Below, in pieces: positions 1 to 8,311 of a stretch of 44,620 nt of DNA; the stretch's first letter is position 1; every line of letters starts with the position of its first letter. The position numbers and the translations under genes were made by a program. The notes below the pieces were generated by a model. It searched no databases, was not told where the DNA came from, and was given only the letters and a program-made list of their open reading frames with translations. The stretch is from Lentimicrobiaceae bacterium (GTDB lineage: Bacteria > Bacteroidota > Bacteroidia > Bacteroidales > UBA4417), in NCBI GenBank assembly GCA_028697555.1, contig JAQVEX010000016.1, positions 1 through 44,620 of the forward strand, given 5' to 3'.

Positions 1-847
1 TTCCTACATCTACGTTAGTAACTTTGCCCGATTTTATATTGTACACTTTTACCGAAACTAAAGAATTTGGGTCTCCTGCTTTAGGATACTTAAAGGTTTG
101 CATGCCCGGATAAAGTTTATATTCGTCGAGAGACGGATTTTGACCCTGATACATGTACATGCTAAATTCGGGTACATCGCTTTCGTCGAATCTAATCCAA
201 GCTATGTTTTCGCTGTTCGGCGACCAATCGAAGGCACGGCTAAACTCAAATTCTTCTTCGTAAACCCAATCGGGTGCACCGTTGATTATAGCGTTTCTCT
301 CTCCGTCGTTCGTTATTTGAAACTCTTTGCCTGTATCAATATTTTTATAAAAAAGATTGTTATCTCTAACAAAAGCCACCTTGTTGCCGTCGGGCGAAAA
401 AGTCGCTAATTGTTGCTTACCATTTTCCGATAATTTTTCAAGAGTGTTTTTCTTTATATCGTAGATGTAGAAATTGGCTTTGTATGAGCGTCTGTATATC
501 ATTTCAATGTCGGAAGCCAACAATAGTTTATCCTCATTTTTATTGAAACTATAAGTACCAACATACGCAATTTGTTCTTTAAACTTTCCTATATCAAACA
601 AAACATCAACAAGTTCGTCGTTATCGAACCTTTTCTTCACAATTTGCTGTGTCTTATAATCAAAGGCAGTGTAATGTATTCCATCGTTCATAGAATTGAA
701 ACCTCTAATTCCAGGAGAATAAAAAGTGCGGTTTTTGAAAATGTCGTCGAATTCTATTATTTTCTTATTATCTTGACTAAAAGCTGTTTGTACTGCTACA
801 ACTAACAAAAGCAAAAAACTTAGTTTAAAGAATAATTTTATTTTCAT
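1..847 (-). CDS. Dipeptidyl-peptidase IV (S9B), N-terminal part, truncated by window edge
   Basis: Reading the minus strand from the ATG at 845-847 gives an open frame of 282 codons that runs off the left edge. It begins with a signal peptide (basic MKIKLFFK, then a Leu/Val-rich core, ending near AVQTAFSQ). The rest matches the N-terminal beta-propeller of S9B peptidases: a blade motif SPDGNKVAFVRDNNLF, then NGAPDWVYEEEFEF and the following AFDWSPNSENIAWIRFDE. In this family the WVYEEE segment carries the two Glu residues that hold the substrate N-terminus. The family removes Xaa-Pro dipeptides from peptide N-termini in the periplasm or at the cell surface. The catalytic alpha/beta-hydrolase domain with its Ser/Asp/His lies outside the window, so activity cannot be judged. 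A TAnnTTTG promoter box lies about 83 bases upstream with a hairpin between it and the start. Confidence 0.9.
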   Translation of the reverse strand, partial: MKIKLFFKLSFLLLLVVAVQTAFSQDNKKIIEFDDIFKNRTFYSPGIRGFNSMNDGIHYTAFDYKTQQIVKKRFDNDELVDVLFDIGKFKEQIAYVGTYSFNKNEDKLLLASDIEMIYRRSYKANFYIYDIKKNTLEKLSENGKQQLATFSPDGNKVAFVRDNNLFYKNIDTGKEFQITNDGERNAIINGAPDWVYEEEFEFSRAFDWSPNSENIAWIRFDESDVPEFSMYMYQGQNPSLDEYKLYPGMQTFKYPKAGDPNSLVSVKVYNIKSGKVTNVDVG

Positions 848-902
848 CTTGATTTTATTTTATATGATTTATACTTATCTTCAATCATTTATCGTACGCG
901 CC

Positions 903-927
903 GACAAATAACTCTTTGTTATTTGTC
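903..927 (-). promoter_or_regulatory. Perfect 10-bp hairpin in the DPP-IV leader
   Basis: Bases 903-912 and 918-927 are exact reverse complements (arm GACAAATAAC) separated by a 5-base loop. The structure lies just downstream of the -7 box at 930-937 on the minus strand, so it would form at the extreme 5' end of the DPP-IV transcript or serve as a dyad operator overlapping the transcription start. No run of T on the minus strand follows that would make it a clear terminator. The function is inferred. Confidence 0.45.
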
Positions 928-929
928 AT

Positions 930-937
930 CAAAAATA
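930..937 (-). promoter_or_regulatory. Bacteroidota -7 box for DPP-IV gene
   Basis: On the minus strand the sequence reads TATTTTTG, matching the TAnnTTTG consensus of the Bacteroidota primary sigma factor. It gives a leader of roughly 75-80 bases. No clear -33 TTTG was seen. Confidence 0.45.
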
Positions 938-986
938 CACAATATTTAAAATAAAGAAATAAAAAGCTATTATTAATAAAATAACA

Positions 987-994
987 TATCTTTG
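987..994 (+). promoter_or_regulatory. Bacteroidota -7 box for tRNA-Val
   Basis: TATCTTTG matches TAnnTTTG and is followed by CAAAAAAA. Its last base lies 13 bases before the first base of the tRNA, which fits transcription starting in the short A-rich stretch just upstream of the tRNA. Confidence 0.6.
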
Positions 995-1006
995 CAAAAA
1001 AATAAT

Positions 1007-1081
1007 GCGTTGTTAGCTCAGTTGGTTTAGAGCATTACCTTGACAGGGTAGGGGTCACTGGTTCGAATCCAGTACAACGCA
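1007..1081 (+). tRNA. tRNA-Val (anticodon GAC)
   Basis: The 75-base sequence folds as a full cloverleaf: a 7-bp acceptor stem (GCGTTGT with ACAACGC), D arm GCTC/GAGC, anticodon stem TTACC/GGTAG with loop TTGACAG, and T arm ACTGG/CCAGT around TTCGAAT. The anticodon GAC at 1042-1044 reads valine GUC/GUU codons. The discriminator is A at 1081; the following bases (CAT) show that CCA is not fully encoded and must be added after transcription. The gene has its own -7 box and lies 57 bases ahead of the ClC gene, for which no separate promoter was found. Confidence 0.96.
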
Positions 1082-1138
1082 CATAGCTTTACACTCAAAC
1101 ACCATAATAACCACACCTAGTTATTAATTCTTCCCAAA

Positions 1139-2917
1139 ATGGACACTAAACCTATAATAGATAACCTGCACAAGTGGCGAATGAAACATATTTCGTCGAA
1201 GCAGTTGCTACTTATACTTAGTCTTATTACCGGAATAATGGGCGGATTGGCAGGTGTTGTATTAAAAAACTTAATTCACTTTTTTTATTCTAATGTAACG
1301 AGGATTATATACAACTATAACTTAAGTTTTTTGTATTTGATACTTCCGTTTATAGGAATAATGCTGGCATGGCTATTTGTAAAATATGTAATAAAAGACT
1401 CTATAAGCCAGGGAATAGGCAGAGTTTTATACGCAATATCCAGGAATAAGGGAAAGATAAAGATGCACAATACGTACTCGTCGTTGGTTGGTAGCAGTAT
1501 TACATCGGCGTTTGGTGGCAGTATTGGTCTTGAGGGACCTATTGTATTGACGGGTGCGGCAATAGGTTCGAATTTGGGCAGATATTTCGGCTTTGATTAT
1601 AAATCAATAACATTGCTTATAGGTTGCGGTGCCGCTGGCGCAACTGCAGGTATTTTTAAGGCTCCAATAGCCGGCGTTGTGTTTTGTTTAGAAGTACTTA
1701 TGCTTGATTTAACTGCACGCCGTCTGATACCACTGCTAATATCATCGGCTACAGGCTATATTTTAGCTGCTTTCTTTATGGGAAAAGATGTTTTGTTTAC
1801 CATTGATTTGACTTCTAACCTTTTTGTTTTAAAACATATACCTTACTATATTATACTAGGAATTTTAGCAGGATTTATTTCTGTTTACTTTTCGAGAACA
1901 AGCACACGTATTGAAAAAAAACTAACCCGCGAAAACAAATGGAGGCAGATGGTTGCTGGAGGTTTGCTAACGAGTTTATTAATATTTTTGTTTCCTCCAC
2001 TCTTCGGCGAAGGATATAGTTTTTTAAACTTACTGATAAATGGAGGTACAGCCGAGCAGATATTGAAAGGTAGCATATTTGGAGCTTTATCGTCGCAGTA
2101 CGTTGTTGTTATTATCTTTTTGGTGTTAGTAATGTTGCTAAAAGTTGTAGCAATGACCACAACAAATTCCGGAGGAGGCGTTGGTGGCATATTTGCTCCT
2201 ACCCTATTTACCGGCGGAATTTTAGGTTACATTTTAACCGAATTTTTAAATCATTTTACATCTACAGCACTACCGAGAGCCTGCTTTATATTAGCAGGAA
2301 TGGCAGGATTGATGGCAGGCGTAATGTTAGCTCCACTTACAGCAATTTTCCTTATTGCTGAAATTACAGGTGGCTACCAATTGTTAGTCCCACTTATTAT
2401 TACAGCCGTAGCTTCTTATTTGACTACAATAATATTTGAGCCTCACTCGTATTTTCACAAAACTTTGATTTCTTCGGGCGAACTTATTACACACGATAAA
2501 GATAAAGCTGCACTTAACATACTTTCGATTGACAAATTAATTGAAAAAGATTTTACTACAACTCCGCCTAACATCACATTAGGAGAGTTTGTAAAATTAG
2601 TTGCACAATCTACGCGTAGTATTTTCCCCGTGGTTGACGAAGAAAACAACTTTTTAGGAATAATTTTTATAAACGATATAAAACATATGCTGTTCGATAG
2701 GGATAAGTACGATATTGTAACTACAGATACCTTGTCTTTTTATCCCGATACAGTTGTTGAATACGATGAAAGTATGGAAAGCGTGGCTCAAAAATTCTCC
2801 GATACTCCGCATTATAATTTGCCCGTAATAAAAGATAACAAGTATTTGGGATTTATTTCAAGGGCTAATTTCTTCTCGAATTACAGAGAGTTAGTTAAGG
2901 ACTTTATTAGTGATTAG
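1139..2917 (+). CDS. ClC-family chloride channel / H+-Cl- antiporter with C-terminal CBS pair
   Basis: This 592-residue integral membrane protein has the ClC signatures: GSIGLEGPIV with the gating glutamate at E132, the GIFKAPIAGVVFCLEVLM segment, and GGGVGGIFAPTLFTGG, which supplies the GxFxP filter element. About ten hydrophobic helices cover residues 20-440. Residues about 455-590 form two CBS domains, which in this family often bind adenine nucleotides and modulate transport. The retained gating Glu fits a Cl-/H+ exchanger more than a pure channel, although the proton-glutamate position cannot be fixed by eye. The last codons and the stop (TAG) lie within the start of a heptamer-repeat island. 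Transport direction and physiological role, such as acid resistance or charge balance, cannot be read from the context. Confidence 0.93.
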   Translation: MDTKPIIDNLHKWRMKHISSKQLLLILSLITGIMGGLAGVVLKNLIHFFYSNVTRIIYNYNLSFLYLILPFIGIMLAWLFVKYVIKDSISQGIGRVLYAISRNKGKIKMHNTYSSLVGSSITSAFGGSIGLEGPIVLTGAAIGSNLGRYFGFDYKSITLLIGCGAAGATAGIFKAPIAGVVFCLEVLMLDLTARRLIPLLISSATGYILAAFFMGKDVLFTIDLTSNLFVLKHIPYYIILGILAGFISVYFSRTSTRIEKKLTRENKWRQMVAGGLLTSLLIFLFPPLFGEGYSFLNLLINGGTAEQILKGSIFGALSSQYVVVIIFLVLVMLLKVVAMTTTNSGGGVGGIFAPTLFTGGILGYILTEFLNHFTSTALPRACFILAGMAGLMAGVMLAPLTAIFLIAEITGGYQLLVPLIITAVASYLTTIIFEPHSYFHKTLISSGELITHDKDKAALNILSIDKLIEKDFTTTPPNITLGEFVKLVAQSTRSIFPVVDEENNFLGIIFINDIKHMLFDRDKYDIVTTDTLSFYPDTVVEYDESMESVAQKFSDTPHYNLPVIKDNKYLGFISRANFFSNYRELVKDFISD

Positions 2918-3009
2918 TGACGGCTGATGAGTGAACGGTGGCTATTGTTTACGCTTAGCCAACGGCTAACAGCTAACAGCCAAAGGCTGAAAGCTATTCC
3001 ACGCAACAC
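2909..3009. repeat. Heptamer-repeat island 1 (between convergent genes)
   Basis: Period-7 units fill the gap between the convergent ClC and GldH-like genes. 2909-2943 holds variants AGTGATT, AGTGACG, GCTGATG, AGTGAAC, GGTGGCT. 2957-2995 holds AGCCAAC, GGCTAAC, AGCTAAC, AGCCAAA, GGCTGAA. A single GCAACAC lies at 3003-3009. The first unit overlaps the ClC stop codon. Confidence 0.8.
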
Positions 3010-3012
3010 GAA

Positions 3013-3486
3013 CTAATCATCGGAACCCGACTTCAACACTTCAACAGTCAACTGTTTAATTCCTTTTGTTTCGAAGTATGGTATCATGTTTTCTATTTCC
3101 AAGTTACCTGTGCCTTCTTCAGAAATATTAACGCCTTTCCATAAAAAAGCCTGTGCTTTGTAAACACTATCTGCTTCAATTTTTTTATCTAAAATTCTAT
3201 TTATTGGAACATGTATCTCACGAAATCTCTCTTCACCTGAAGGTAAAGTTAATATAGCATACATAGCAACATTGTTGTACTGCAAGTCATTATTATATTT
3301 TACAGCAATGCTAATATCAACAATTACATCATCGGAAGTGAAAGGTATTTTAATATTTTTTTTATCGAATCGGTTCCAAATATTGTTGGAAAAATCTATT
3401 TGTTCGGTGTAAACTGTTTTATTGCCACATGAACTCATTAATAAGAGTACTGCGACTAATGATAAAAGAAAATTTGTTTTTTTCAT
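3013..3486 (-). CDS. gldH: GldH-like gliding-motility lipoprotein
   Basis: The 157-residue product has a lipoprotein signal peptide with lipobox LLMSSC (lipid-carrying Cys20) and a beta-rich remainder. The pattern VKYNNDLQYNNVAMYAILTLPSGE followed by a late NLEIENMIPYFETKGIKQLTVEV resembles GldH, the small lipoprotein first found as needed for gliding in Flavobacterium. GldH-like proteins also occur in non-gliding Bacteroidota, so the call does not prove motility. The gene starts 12 bases after the MnmA stop and is likely co-transcribed with mnmA and the flavodiiron gene, an arrangement that gives no clear functional hint. The family assignment rests on pattern memory and is moderate. Confidence 0.6.
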   Translation of the reverse strand: MKKTNFLLSLVAVLLLMSSCGNKTVYTEQIDFSNNIWNRFDKKNIKIPFTSDDVIVDISIAVKYNNDLQYNNVAMYAILTLPSGEERFREIHVPINRILDKKIEADSVYKAQAFLWKGVNISEEGTGNLEIENMIPYFETKGIKQLTVEVLKSGSDD

Positions 3487-3498
3487 GTGTATGTATTT

Positions 3499-4566
3499 TT
3501 AATTGTTATCAATAATTCCACTGCCCATACAAATATGAGATTCTTTATCGTAAATAACTCCGAATTGTCCTGCGGCAACACCAGAAAGCGGCTCTTCCGA
3601 CTTTATAACGTATTTATCGTTTGTTTTTAGCAAAACGCCTTTTGTAAAGTCGGGTGTATGCCTGATTTTAAAGGTAATATCGATACTATTTTCTTCGCCA
3701 AAAGGATTTTCGGTTATAAAATGCATATTTTCTAGCAAAACAGTATCGGTATATTGCGAAGGCGGGTCGTAGCCGTTGTCAACATAGATTATGTTTTGCT
3801 CAACATCTTTTTTTATAACGAACCAGGGACCGCCGCCCAAATTAAGTCCTTTTCGCTGCCCTATTGTATGAAACCAAAATCCGTTATGGGTTCCCAAAAT
3901 CTTTCCCGTACTTAGTTCAATAATGTTTCCTGTCTTGGTTCCTAAATACTTTTTTATAAAATCGTTGTAGTTGACTTTCCCTAAAAAACAAATGCCCTGA
4001 CTATCTTTACGCATAGCACTCGGCATGTTTTGTTCCTGAGCAATATCTCTAACCTCCGATTTCATATAATCGGCAAGTGGGAAAGTTAATTTTAATAACT
4101 GATTGTAAGTAATTTGAGCCAAAAAGTCAGTTTGGTCTTTCAACTTGTCTTTGGCTGTAGTCAGATACTTTTTTTGCATTCTGTTTTCGGTGCCTGCGTA
4201 GTGCCCTGTGGCAATTAAGTCGAAATCTTTGCCCCAATGTTTCTCAAATTCTCCGAATTTAATCAGACGATTGCACATAACGTCAGGATTCGGGGTAAGA
4301 CCTTTTTTCACGGAATTGATTGTGTATTCAATAACATTATCCCAATACTCGTTGTGAAGCGGAACAACTTCCAACTTAAGTCCGTATTTCTTTGCCAGAG
4401 CCGTAGCAATTTCTATGTCTTCCTCCGACGAACAATCTAAGAAATGCTCATCTTCTTTCATACCAATTTGTATGTAAAACATAGTAGGATTAATGCCCTG
4501 CTCTTTGAGCAAGTACAGCATAACCGAACTATCAACACCACCGGAAACCAAAGCTGCTATATTCAT
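3499..4566 (-). CDS. mnmA: tRNA-specific 2-thiouridylase MnmA
   Basis: The 355-residue protein is a full-length MnmA. It has the N-type ATP-pyrophosphatase P-loop SGGVDSS at residues 8-14, NPDVMCN with the first catalytic cysteine at C98, ATGHYA at 119-124, and DSQGICFLG with the second catalytic cysteine at C193. The enzyme activates U34 of tRNA-Lys, -Glu and -Gln with ATP and transfers persulfide sulfur to give 2-thiouridine. The central [17 protein letters not shown] segment and C-terminal beta domain are intact. It lies 36 bases downstream of the flavodiiron gene and 12 bases upstream of the GldH-like gene, all on the minus strand, so one transcript is likely. The sulfur-relay partners are not in the window. 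Confidence 0.96.
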   Translation of the reverse strand: MNIAALVSGGVDSSVMLYLLKEQGINPTMFYIQIGMKEDEHFLDCSSEEDIEIATALAKKYGLKLEVVPLHNEYWDNVIEYTINSVKKGLTPNPDVMCNRLIKFGEFEKHWGKDFDLIATGHYAGTENRMQKKYLTTAKDKLKDQTDFLAQITYNQLLKLTFPLADYMKSEVRDIAQEQNMPSAMRKDSQGICFLGKVNYNDFIKKYLGTKTGNIIELSTGKILGTHNGFWFHTIGQRKGLNLGGGPWFVIKKDVEQNIIYVDNGYDPPSQYTDTVLLENMHFITENPFGEENSIDITFKIRHTPDFTKGVLLKTNDKYVIKSEEPLSGVAAGQFGVIYDKESHICMGSGIIDNN

Positions 4567-4602
4567 AGTAACTTGACTTTTCTCTATTTATGCACTATAA
4601 TT

Positions 4603-5817
4603 TTATGCTTTAATAGACTTAGAAATTACTTGTGCCAATTCGTCGATAACGGCTTCCTGGTTAGCTTTCAACGAAGATTTAATATCGAGAGTTTCGCCTA
4701 TTATTTCCATGTTTTTAAAATTGTTTTCGATAATATTTTTCATGGTTTTTAAAGCTCCCGAAGCCCATGTATGATTACCGACAATAGCTACTTTGCGGTC
4801 TTTAAAGTTAAGGGCTGCAAGTTCTCTTAGCAAACATTCCATTCCATGATAAAGTCCTAAGTTGTAGGTAGGAGCAGCTATAAGCATATGCGAATACTTA
4901 AACATATCGGCAATAATATACGATGCGTGAGTTTTTGAAACATCGTACATTTTTATATTTTTAACTCCGTTGATTGCGAGCTTATGAGCAATACAGTCGG
5001 CTATATTTTCAGTGTTGCCGTACATAGAGCCAAAAGCGATAACAATGCCTTTTTCTTCGGGAGTGTAGGTGCTCCATTTGTTGTAAAGATGAATCATTTT
5101 TGCAATGTCATCACTTGTTCTGATAACAGGACCGTGAAGCGGACAAATGGTTTTAATTTCTAATTCGGAAGCTTTTTTGAGCAAAGACTGAACCTGCGGA
5201 CCAAACTTACCCACAATATTTGTATAATACCTGCGAGCTTCGTCAAGTAGTTCATGGTCGAAGTCAATCTCGTCCATAAAGAGGTTTCCGTTTATAGAGC
5301 CAAACGTACCGAAGGCATCAGCAGAAAACAGAATTTTATTTGTCGATTCATAAGCAACTGTAACTTCGGGCCAATGAACCATAGGAGCCGGAACGAAGTG
5401 TAACTTATTTTCTCCTAAATCCAAAACTTCATCTTTTCCTAATATTTGATAGTTTGCTTTATTATCTGAAGTATAAAATTGCTCAAAAAAAGTAAAAGTT
5501 GTTCTATTTCCTATCAATTTAACATTGGGATATAGTTCAACAACACTTTCTATACTTCCACAATGATCGGGTTCCATGTGATTTATAATCAGATAGTCAA
5601 GTTGACGACCATTTAGTAAATATTTGATATTATCAACAAACTGTTTTCTTTGTGTCGCATCAACCGTATCGACCACAGCGGTTTTTTCGTCTAATATTAA
5701 ATATGAATTATATGAAACGCCTTTGGGCAATGGAAACATGTTTTCAAAAAGTTCCAAACGCCTATCGTTTACACCAATCCAAAAAATTTTATCTGTAATA
5801 TTTCTTACACAATGCAT
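4603..5817 (-). CDS. Flavodiiron protein (A-type flavoprotein, O2/NO reductase)
   Basis: This 404-residue protein joins a metallo-beta-lactamase-like diiron domain to a C-terminal flavodoxin domain. The diiron ligands are present: H80-x-E82-x-D84-H85 in NHMEPDH, H148 in MVHWPE, D167 in SADAFG, and H228 in CPLHGP. The FMN phosphate loop is GSMYGNT at 263-269. The family reduces O2 to water or NO to N2O using electrons from rubredoxin or a similar carrier. No rubredoxin or flavin-reductase domain is fused, so this is the minimal class A layout. Which substrate is preferred cannot be read from sequence. It has its own -7 box 35 bases upstream and leads a likely operon with mnmA and the GldH-like gene. 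Confidence 0.95.
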   Translation of the reverse strand: MHCVRNITDKIFWIGVNDRRLELFENMFPLPKGVSYNSYLILDEKTAVVDTVDATQRKQFVDNIKYLLNGRQLDYLIINHMEPDHCGSIESVVELYPNVKLIGNRTTFTFFEQFYTSDNKANYQILGKDEVLDLGENKLHFVPAPMVHWPEVTVAYESTNKILFSADAFGTFGSINGNLFMDEIDFDHELLDEARRYYTNIVGKFGPQVQSLLKKASELEIKTICPLHGPVIRTSDDIAKMIHLYNKWSTYTPEEKGIVIAFGSMYGNTENIADCIAHKLAINGVKNIKMYDVSKTHASYIIADMFKYSHMLIAAPTYNLGLYHGMECLLRELAALNFKDRKVAIVGNHTWASGALKTMKNIIENNFKNMEIIGETLDIKSSLKANQEAVIDELAQVISKSIKA

Positions 5818-5851
5818 AATACTATAGTTTTATTGTTTTGTTATTTTTTTG

Positions 5852-5859
5852 CAAAAATA
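5852..5859 (-). promoter_or_regulatory. Bacteroidota -7 box for the flavodiiron-mnmA-gldH unit
   Basis: On the minus strand TATTTTTG is followed by CAAAAAAATAAC, the same TTTGCAAAA extension seen at several other promoters here. It lies 34-41 bases before the start codon. Confidence 0.55.
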
Positions 5860-5885
5860 AGATAATAACTATAATCTAATTGAAA

Positions 5886-7010
5886 TTATCTTCTGACAGG
5901 AAAAAATAGTATTGGCTTGCCGGTGGTTTTGAATAGCTTTTCTGAAAAATTAGGACTAAAAAAGTTCTCTAAAAACCCCCTTCTGTAAGTTGTAACAGCA
6001 ATAGCTCCTATATTGTTATTTCTGATAAAGGTTTCTATTCCTATTGAAACATTGCCTGTAACAATGTTTTGAAAAGTTATATCAACATCCTTATATTCCG
6101 CTCTAAGGTGATTTTCTATTTCTTCCAATTTTACTTTATCCCACGGTCTTGTTCTTACAAAACTAAAGTGTACGCAGTGAATTTTAATATTCAAAGGCGA
6201 AACCATTTGTATAATTTTATTGATAGACGAAATATCGTGTTCGTCGTAATCCATAGCGTACATCACCTCTTTAATCTCTTCTATTTTACCAACTTGATTG
6301 GATGGTAATACCAAAACCGGCAGGTTAGATTTGTTAACAACCTCGTCGGCGACTTTACCATAAGTGTATTTATTTTTTGCCGAAAGTCCTCTTATGCCCA
6401 TAACTATCAGAAACGGTTTGTAGGTATCAGCATAATCTATTATTTCGGCAGATGCGTTGCCTGCAAGCAATACAGAGTTTATCTCAACCCTATTGTAATT
6501 ATTTTCTTCGCAATAATTTCTCAGTTTTTGTTGCAATTTTTCCAAATTGTCGTTGGCAACATCTTTAATCTCGATAAGACTCTCCGCAAGTCGTCTCTGA
6601 TAATCGTAAAAATCGGAATATGGAACAGTATCTATAACAAAATTATAGGTAACGTGAACAAGCATAACCTCCGATTTAAACCTATTGGCTATACTGCAAG
6701 CAAATTTGGCTGCTTCTAATGATGTTTCAGAAAAATCGACAGGAACAAGAATCCTACGCATGATAAACAAATCTTTCAAAGCTTTTGCTTTTGCGTCGCC
6801 GTAGTCTTGCTGCGAACTTGCTATAATTTTCATAGCTTCTGCAACATCACTTTCTTTAACTCTGATATCAGTATATTTTGGCGGGAAAAACACGTCTTTG
6901 GGAACCAAAAAAGACTCGATATTTGAATCATTTAACAATGCTTGCAATAATAGTGAGCGTGAATACGAATACCTGCCAATTGTAATAATTTTTTGTCCTT
7001 GTGTTTCCAT
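5886..7010 (-). CDS. Universal stress protein with N-terminal DUF2007-like domain and two Usp domains
   Basis: The 374-residue protein has three parts. Residues 1-80 form a small alpha/beta unit (IITIGRYSYSRSLLLQALLNDSNIESFLV) resembling the putative signal-transducing DUF2007 fold. Residues about 84-237 are a Usp domain starting MRRILVPVDFSE and ending with MGIRGLSAKNKYTYGKVADEVV and VLVLPS. Residues about 247-374 form a second, more divergent Usp domain ending ILFFPVRR. The first Usp has a near-complete nucleotide-binding G-x2-G-x9-G pattern, but the usual following Ser/Thr is Lys. The second lacks the glycine pattern (VTTYRRGFLENFFSPNFSEK). It is probably cytoplasmic. The role, a stress or energy-state sensor, is known only at family level. 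It is transcribed separately from the flavodiiron gene 68 bases downstream. Confidence 0.85.
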   Translation of the reverse strand: METQGQKIITIGRYSYSRSLLLQALLNDSNIESFLVPKDVFFPPKYTDIRVKESDVAEAMKIIASSQQDYGDAKAKALKDLFIMRRILVPVDFSETSLEAAKFACSIANRFKSEVMLVHVTYNFVIDTVPYSDFYDYQRRLAESLIEIKDVANDNLEKLQQKLRNYCEENNYNRVEINSVLLAGNASAEIIDYADTYKPFLIVMGIRGLSAKNKYTYGKVADEVVNKSNLPVLVLPSNQVGKIEEIKEVMYAMDYDEHDISSINKIIQMVSPLNIKIHCVHFSFVRTRPWDKVKLEEIENHLRAEYKDVDITFQNIVTGNVSIGIETFIRNNNIGAIAVTTYRRGFLENFFSPNFSEKLFKTTGKPILFFPVRR

Positions 7011-7036
7011 GTCGTTTGTTTTAAAGGGTTCTTTTG

Positions 7037-7044
7037 CAAATGTA
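7037..7044 (-). promoter_or_regulatory. Bacteroidota -7 box for the universal stress protein gene
   Basis: On the minus strand TACATTTG, followed by CAAAAG, lies 27-34 bases before the ATG. It fits TAnnTTTG and the local TTTGCAAAA extension. Confidence 0.5.
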
Positions 7045-7132
7045 CAAATAATTGTAGTTTTTTTAATAAAAAGGGGACATTTTTTTTGCAGTGTTTTTAG
7101 TTACTGAAATTATCTGAATATCAACATTTTTT

Positions 7133-7140
7133 TAATTTTG
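7133..7140 (+). promoter_or_regulatory. Bacteroidota -7 box for the pseudouridine synthase gene
   Basis: TAATTTTG followed by CAAAAAAATAGAA leads into the ATG at 7154. Only 13 bases separate the box from the start codon, implying a leader of about 6-8 bases. Confidence 0.6.
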
Positions 7141-7153
7141 CAAAAAAATAGAA

Positions 7154-8110
7154 ATGGCATTGCAAAGGAATAAAGATAATAAAAGGACGGCTGACAATAC
7201 TCGTGCCGGTAGCAAAAAGAGCAACAGAAGTATCAAAGAAACTTCGAAAAGCAGAAGTAAAGACACAGAAAAGAGAACTTACGCACGCCGTAGCGATAAA
7301 GCCGTGAAAGAAGATGGTTTGCGCACAAATCAACGTAGTAAGAAAATAGCTAATTCCGCAAAATCTAAAACGGCTACTACCGCTAATAATAAACCTGAAA
7401 CTATCAGGCTGAACAAATACATCGCCAATTCGGGTGTTGCATCAAGACGTGAAGCTGACCAACTTATTTTGGCAGGCGAAGTTAAAGTTAACGGTGTTAT
7501 TGTTACCGAATTGGGAACAAAAATACTTCCATCCGATACCGTCCAATACTGCGGCGAGACTCTGAAAAGAGAGACTTTCAGATATGTTTTGCTTAACAAG
7601 CCTAAAGGTTACATAACTACAACTGACGATCCGCAAGAACGCAAAACTGTTATGTTGCTTGTCGATAAAGCCTGCAAAGAAAGAGTCTACCCTGTAGGTC
7701 GATTAGACAGAAATACTACAGGATTATTGCTTTTTACAAACGATGGCGACTTGGCAAAAAAACTTACTCACCCTAAACATAATATCAGAAAAATATATTC
7801 CGCAACTCTTGATAAAAATCTAGACTACAACGATTTGATGGCAATAAAAAAAGGTTTAAAACTCGAAGACGGATTTATAAAAGTTGATGATATTGCTTAT
7901 TCTGAAAACAGCACTTCCAAAAGAGATGTTAGCATTGTAATTCACTCGGGGAAAAATAGAATAATTAGAAGAATATTTGAACATCTTGGCTATCAGGTTG
8001 TAAAATTAGACAGAGTCAGCTTTGCAGGACTAACCAAAAAAGACCTTCCGCGTGGAAAATACAGACACTTGACTGAAACGGAAATTAATTACTTAAAACT
8101 TATTAAGTAG
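7154..8110 (+). CDS. rluB: RsuA/RluB-family pseudouridine synthase with basic N-terminal tail
   Basis: The 318-residue protein has a Lys/Arg/Ser-rich, low-complexity tail over residues 1-78, then an S4 RNA-binding domain (IRLNKYIANSGVASRREADQLI ... VKVNG) at about 79-135. The catalytic domain carries VGRLDRNTTGLLLFTNDG, with the nucleophilic aspartate at D185. In this family the enzyme converts a specific uridine in 23S or 16S rRNA to pseudouridine. RluB (23S U2605) is the usual assignment for Bacteroidota proteins with this basic extension, but RluE or RsuA specificity cannot be excluded by eye. The ATG at 7154 is chosen because the promoter box ends only 13 bases upstream. The basic tail probably adds non-specific RNA contact. 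Confidence 0.88.
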   Translation: MALQRNKDNKRTADNTRAGSKKSNRSIKETSKSRSKDTEKRTYARRSDKAVKEDGLRTNQRSKKIANSAKSKTATTANNKPETIRLNKYIANSGVASRREADQLILAGEVKVNGVIVTELGTKILPSDTVQYCGETLKRETFRYVLLNKPKGYITTTDDPQERKTVMLLVDKACKERVYPVGRLDRNTTGLLLFTNDGDLAKKLTHPKHNIRKIYSATLDKNLDYNDLMAIKKGLKLEDGFIKVDDIAYSENSTSKRDVSIVIHSGKNRIIRRIFEHLGYQVVKLDRVSFAGLTKKDLPRGKYRHLTETEINYLKLIK

Positions 8111-8265
8111 TTTTTGCTAACTCAGTTATTATATACCGTTTTGATTTTCACAAAAACTAAGCCATTCACACTTAAATAGCTGTTATTGAGTCTATAAGCG
8201 AGTTTTAAATAATGGATTTTAAATATCTTAACTTTAATATTAACTCTTATTTAATTTATTTATAC

Positions 8266-8273
8266 TATTTTTG
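8266..8273 (+). promoter_or_regulatory. Bacteroidota -7 box for the glycogen synthase-phosphorylase gene
   Basis: TATTTTTG lies 38-45 bases before the ATG at 8312, in the 201-base gap after the pseudouridine synthase gene. The rest of that gap (8111-8265) is AT-rich and I see nothing else in it. Confidence 0.5.
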
Positions 8274-8311
8274 GCGACGCTTGAAATTTAAAAATAGAAA
8301 ATAATTTACTA

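Noticed and set aside
98..805. Two plus-strand open frames of 103 and 77 codons
   Set aside because: Both are antisense to the dipeptidyl-peptidase IV N-terminal region, which has a signal peptide and clear propeller motifs.
8111..8265. Possible riboswitch or small RNA in the gap before the glycogen gene
   Set aside because: The sequence is AT-rich with no GC-containing stem or recognisable aptamer pattern.
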